This document shows, piece after piece, positions 61,701-64,000 of a stretch of DNA of 64,000 nt. The notes beneath the pieces are model-generated. The model made no database searches. It worked only from the letters and a program-made list of their open reading frames with translations, and was not told the DNA's origin. The position numbers and the translations under genes were made by a program. The stretch is from Roseovarius litoreus. GTDB lineage: Bacteria; Pseudomonadota; Alphaproteobacteria; Rhodobacterales; Rhodobacteraceae. Location of the stretch: the NCBI RefSeq assembly GCF_900142765.1, contig NZ_FRCB01000011.1, positions 1 to 64,000 on the forward strand, given 5' to 3'. Within the stretch, counting starts at the first letter, position 1. Each line of letters starts with the position of its first letter.

Positions 61701-63019
61701 CCATCCAGGGGCTCGGCCGCACGCATCGCTCTGCCCAGGTCAGCGCGCCCTTCTTCCGGGTCTGCACCTCGGATGTGCATGGCGAAAAGCGTTTCACCTC
61801 GACTATAGCCAAGCGCCTCGACCAGCTGGGGGCCTTGACCAAGGGTCAGCGCGAGACCGGCTCGCAAGGCATGTTCCGCGAGGAGGACAATCTCGAAAGC
61901 CCGATCGCGCGAGCGGCGCTGCGTGGGTATTTCGCCGATCTTGCCACCGGGCGCGCCGAGGCGATGAGCTACGAGAGCTTCACCGACTGGACGGCCCTGC
62001 GGCTGATCGACAAGGACGGGGTGCTCCTTGAGGAGCTGCCGCCGATCCAGCGGTTTCTCAACCGGGTGCTTGCCCTTCCCATCCACATGCAGAACGCGCT
62101 CTTTGCCGAGTTCATGCGCCGGATCGCTGATCAGACCGAACGGGCGCGCGCGGCGGGCACGCTCGATCTCGGCGTGGAAACCCTACGTGGCGAAAAGATC
62201 GAGCAGGTCTCCACCGAGGATCTCTGGACCTGCCCGAAATCCGGCGCCGTGACGCGGATTATCGGACTTGAGGTGACGGACCCAGTGTATGTCCTGGGCG
62301 CCGAAGAGGCCATATCGCGCAATCCCGACAAGCTGCCGATGGTGAATCGCGCCTCCGGTCGCGCGGCGCTCATCTCGGCGCGGCCCATGCAGATGTATGA
62401 CGAGGACATTGTCACGCTGATGCGCAAGGCGGTGCGGCCAAACGGGTCGAGCTATCTCGAAGAGGCACGGTTTGAGTCCTCGGCTTGGGAAGAGATCGAC
62501 AGGCCCGAATTTGCGCAGATTTGGGATGCCGAGGCTGCGTCCCTGCCAAAAACCACCACGACCAAGCTCTACCTGCTGACCGGGCTGCTGCTGCCGATCT
62601 GGAAGGACATTCCGACCACCAATGAGCGGATCTACCGTGTCACGCCAGACGGGGCGACGGCCATGATCGGGCGGACGCTGAGTGAGGAAGGGGCGGCCTC
62701 GCTGCGCGCCCGCTTCCTCGTCTCCAATCCGCAAACGCCACAGGAGATGTTGACCGCCGCCCTCGGCACCACCGCACCTGTCGATCTGGGCCGGGGTCTG
62801 ACCCTGACCCGTCGCCGGGTCGCAGGCGAGATGCGCCTTGAGTTGGGCGGTGCGGATCGGGGCATGATCGATGGCCTCAAGGCGCTCGGCTGCTTCACCG
62901 AGATCATCGCCTTCCAGTTGCGTGTGTTCCTGCCGCATGGGGACGGGATCGACACGGGAAGCATTCTGGCCCGGATCGTGGGGCAGCGAGTCGCCAAGGT
63001 GGCAGAACAAGCCGCCTGA
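58787..63019 (+). CDS. methyltransferase/strawberry-notch helicase fusion, DarB-like
   Basis: 1410 residues from the ATG at 58787 (AAAGGAAAATCCCCATG). Residues 110-300 are a DNA adenine methyltransferase: LEPSAGTGALAAFAARAGA (motif I, about residue 131) and VVMNPPFASSVDRS (motif IV, about residue 196). From residue 465 a strawberry-notch helicase begins: FLGDGTGCGKGRECAGLIL (motif I), LAFDEAHAMQNAAG (DEAH), VFYISATGATS (motif III) and AIQGLGRTHRSAQVSA (motif VI). The layout is like DarB of phage P1, which protects DNA from restriction. Here it is plasmid-borne beside an ArdC gene, so an anti-restriction role is likely but not shown. Confidence 0.9.
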   Translation: MSRPKPANPALSISHPDLASALAQIGAEVDLQPLRSSALARIMRETFHGSDAGGAWDWRMAYDLMQAAAVQMLLRGDGAAGDIAAARLLASRLLTETRRSEQQIRLQQFSTPLPFAALVLQATAIRKGETVLEPSAGTGALAAFAARAGATLLLNEIDPFRQRLLRAVFGGEVTGHDGEHIDDLLQTPVLPDVVVMNPPFASSVDRSRDKHIAAKHLIAAAKRLAPGGRLVAIMPPGFTPERDAAHWSRACGLLTPRLALTMPGQVYRKLGTSVETQLMVFDKVQEDGEMIRVPVRDLDEALPFVDAVAATRPEMRPAQRAEATPHARPTVPSSAPRKTAAAPVAASKPRANAVRPLSFTSFDVPRDNTPISDIYARYWPQRIEIAGAQEHPTPLVESIAMASVAPPMPSNTGSDDLRLPARLIEEGDLSEAQLETIIMAHDAHGRDLPGRFSIDDDPDARAYRLGYFLGDGTGCGKGRECAGLILVNWLAGRRKAIWVSKSATLIEDAIRDWTDLGGSPADIQPLSKWKPDQPVPMGDGILFVTYATLRSAGKCGTTRLSQILAWMGEDFDGVLAFDEAHAMQNAAGSEQGRGVKPSQQGLAGLRLQLAAPRARVFYISATGATSVHNLAYAARLGLWGQGPEYPFPSRESFVSAMEAGGVAAMEVVARDLKTLGLYTARALSFDGVEYDVLEHALTPAQIEIYDAYAGAFRTIHHNLEAALTATGVNDASGETNASAARASAKSRFESTKQRFFNHLLMGMKAPTIIRAIKDDLAAGKACVIQVVSTGESLLKRRLETMDPEDELVEGTLTPRDYVLGYLEQAFPIHAQKLVEIDGNMVVEPLRDETGALVVSREALALRDAAMMELMTLAPIPSALDQILWAFGDEAVAEVTGRSIRPLKAEDGHLFIEKRAASSNSSETQAFMDGEKDILIFSDAGGTGRSYHAAQTAKNQKRRRHYLLEPGWRADAAIQGLGRTHRSAQVSAPFFRVCTSDVHGEKRFTSTIAKRLDQLGALTKGQRETGSQGMFREEDNLESPIARAALRGYFADLATGRAEAMSYESFTDWTALRLIDKDGVLLEELPPIQRFLNRVLALPIHMQNALFAEFMRRIADQTERARAAGTLDLGVETLRGEKIEQVSTEDLWTCPKSGAVTRIIGLEVTDPVYVLGAEEAISRNPDKLPMVNRASGRAALISARPMQMYDEDIVTLMRKAVRPNGSSYLEEARFESSAWEEIDRPEFAQIWDAEAASLPKTTTTKLYLLTGLLLPIWKDIPTTNERIYRVTPDGATAMIGRTLSEEGAASLRARFLVSNPQTPQEMLTAALGTTAPVDLGRGLTLTRRRVAGEMRLELGGADRGMIDGLKALGCFTEIIAFQLRVFLPHGDGIDTGSILARIVGQRVAKVAEQAA

Positions 63020-63025
63020 AAAGTC

Positions 63026-63037
63026 AAAGCGGGCTTT
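63026..63037. repeat. AAAGCGGGCTTT leader motif, copy 2
   Basis: Identical to the copy at 54012; just after the helicase stop and 103 bases before the next gene. Confidence 0.55.
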
Positions 63038-63140
63038 GGGTCGGGCGTCGCGGATCGGGGTTTGCCCGGGCTGCGCTTTCCGGGCGCGCGCTGACCAATG
63101 CCACACCCGGCCCCCCAATTTCAGACAAGAGGACAGACCC

Positions 63141-63527
63141 ATGACCAATCCCCAGATCGACTATGCCGCAATGGCGGCTCAGTGGCGTGCAGAGCGCGAA
63201 ACCACCTTGAAGGCATCCCGAACGGAGCTGCTCGCGCAATTGCGCACGCTTGGCATCAGCGAGGTCACTGCCGAATACGAGGGCTACGGCGACTCCGGCA
63301 ATGTCGAGGATGTGACGGTGCAGCCTGCAGAGATCCAACTGCCGGCGGCGCTTGCCGCTGAGGTTGGCGACTTCGCCTGGTCGCTCGCCTATCACCATCA
63401 CCCGGGGTTCGAAAATAACGAAGGCGGCTACGGCACGCTGACCTGGGACATCGCAGCCGACAGGATCACCCTCGATCACGCGGACCGCTATGTCGAATGC
63501 TCGCACAGCTATGTCGAGGGTCTTTGA
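63141..63527 (+). CDS. DUF6878-type protein
   Basis: 128 residues from the ATG at 63141, with AGAGGA upstream; a longer frame overlaps the helicase. The parts ISEVTAEYEGYGDSGNVEDV, SLAYHHHPGFENNEGGYGTL and TLDHADRYVECSHSYVEGL match, from memory, DUF6878 of plasmids and phages. Unknown function. It is followed one base later by the next gene. Confidence 0.75.
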   Translation: MTNPQIDYAAMAAQWRAERETTLKASRTELLAQLRTLGISEVTAEYEGYGDSGNVEDVTVQPAEIQLPAALAAEVGDFAWSLAYHHHPGFENNEGGYGTLTWDIAADRITLDHADRYVECSHSYVEGL

Positions 63528-63528
63528 G

Positions 63529-63990
63529 ATGGCCCATCCGCTTCATCATGCCGAAAGCTCTGCCCGGAAATTCGGCGGGGTGCCGTCTGACTATCAGGCT
63601 GTGCACGATTGGTTTGACGCCTCGAAAGAGCACCTCGCGCTCTTCACGCACCGAGCTATGCGCCATCATGCCCAAGGCCTGTTCGAGGCCGAACGTGTCT
63701 TCGGCTTGACCCTGACCAATAGCGCAGGTCGGGACATTCCCGTGCGCTGGATCGGGGAGCAGCATGTCCGCGAAGACTGTCAGGGCCGGATCCCGAGCAT
63801 GGCGGACTGGCTGCGACGGATCCAGCCCGAGCCATGGATGGCCAATGGCCATATCGACTCGCACGCCGGCTCCGAGCCCTGCGGCGACCCAAGGGTTGCC
63901 TGGGCCTCCGAGGTCGCCGCCGGAAGAACGGTTCTTGGTCTGAAGGATTGGATGGCGGCGCACGCGACGCAAGCCACGCAAGGTGCCTGA
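63529..63990 (+). CDS. DUF6915-type protein
   Basis: 153 residues from the ATG one base after the previous stop; the earlier in-frame start lies within that gene. HPLHHAESSARKFGGVPSDY, ALFTHRAMRHHAQGLFEAER and QHVREDCQGRIPSMADWLRR mark the family I recall as DUF6915, rich in His/Asp and perhaps metal-binding. Function unknown. The window ends ten bases later. Confidence 0.75.
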   Translation: MAHPLHHAESSARKFGGVPSDYQAVHDWFDASKEHLALFTHRAMRHHAQGLFEAERVFGLTLTNSAGRDIPVRWIGEQHVREDCQGRIPSMADWLRRIQPEPWMANGHIDSHAGSEPCGDPRVAWASEVAAGRTVLGLKDWMAAHATQATQGA

Positions 63991-64000
63991 CAGCACTCGG

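Noticed and set aside
58787..63019. Part of a BREX or DISARM defence system
   Set aside because: No partner genes of those systems are nearby; the methyltransferase-helicase layout is closer to DarB.
1..64000. CRISPR arrays, tRNA or rRNA genes
   Set aside because: No regular repeat-spacer pattern and no tRNA or rRNA-like stretch was seen by eye.

Overview
The window looks like part of a large conjugative repABC plasmid (possibly a chromid) from a GC-rich alphaproteobacterium, most likely Rhodobacterales (Roseobacter/Paracoccus type). Three things point there: a complete repA-repB-repC unit with an antisense RNA gap and two parS-like palindromes; an almost complete VirB type IV secretion operon; and a nar gene order with a fused NarK and a cysteine-poor NarR-type regulator, as known from Paracoccus. 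No rRNA, tRNA or CRISPR array was seen. No relaxase or coupling protein (VirD2/VirD4) was found, so they may lie outside the window.

Layout. (1) 1-2867: the tail of an unidentified gene, a GIY-YIG type nuclease gene, and a winged-helix/nucleotidyltransferase-like gene. (2) 2898-14509, minus strand: T4SS operon in the order orf126-virB1-B2-B3-B4-lipoprotein(VirB7-like)-VirB5/transglycosylase chimera-virB5-B8-B9-B10-B11-two small genes-virB6, mostly joined by 4-base start/stop overlaps. (3) 14510-16860: small secreted proteins, an XRE regulator, two copies of a palindromic promoter element and a transposase remnant. (4) 16957-31612: nitrate respiration, narKGHJI followed in the same direction by a PpiC-type isomerase, hemerythrin, carbonic anhydrase, moeA and a DUF2478 gene; a divergent narR with FNR-like boxes controls the left edge. 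(5) 31637-35119: NO-related genes nnrU, nnrS, a small overlapping gene, a second hemerythrin, and an Rrf2 (NsrR-like) regulator. (6) 35098-41093: TetR regulator with a perfect palindromic operator, cytochrome b561 and an RND efflux pair. (7) 41241-43668: sulfur/persulfide cluster (rhodanese, DsrE, fatty acid hydroxylase) divergent from an ArsR-rhodanese fusion. (8) 43948-46778: DUF1612-like gene, serine recombinase with inverted repeats upstream, and a VapBC toxin-antitoxin pair. (9) 47048-50725: repABC, antisense RNA and parS. (10) 50793-52098: Fic protein with a repeated leader. (11) 52287-63990, plus strand: ArdC-like antirestriction protein, DUF3768, a large ParB-like protein, two unknowns, a RelBE-type pair, a 1410-residue methyltransferase/strawberry-notch helicase and two small unknowns.

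How it fits together. The plasmid carries its own replication, partition, addiction and conjugation genes. Its cargo lets the host respire nitrate to nitrite, cope with the NO that follows, and handle sulfur stress and toxic compounds. No nitrite, NO or N2O reductase is present here, so denitrification is at most partial within this window. Region 11 has the content expected of a plasmid anti-restriction region and is the best place to look for an undescribed system. Two other candidates are the VirB5-scaffold transglycosylase of the T4SS and the nuclease/nucleotidyltransferase genes at the left edge.
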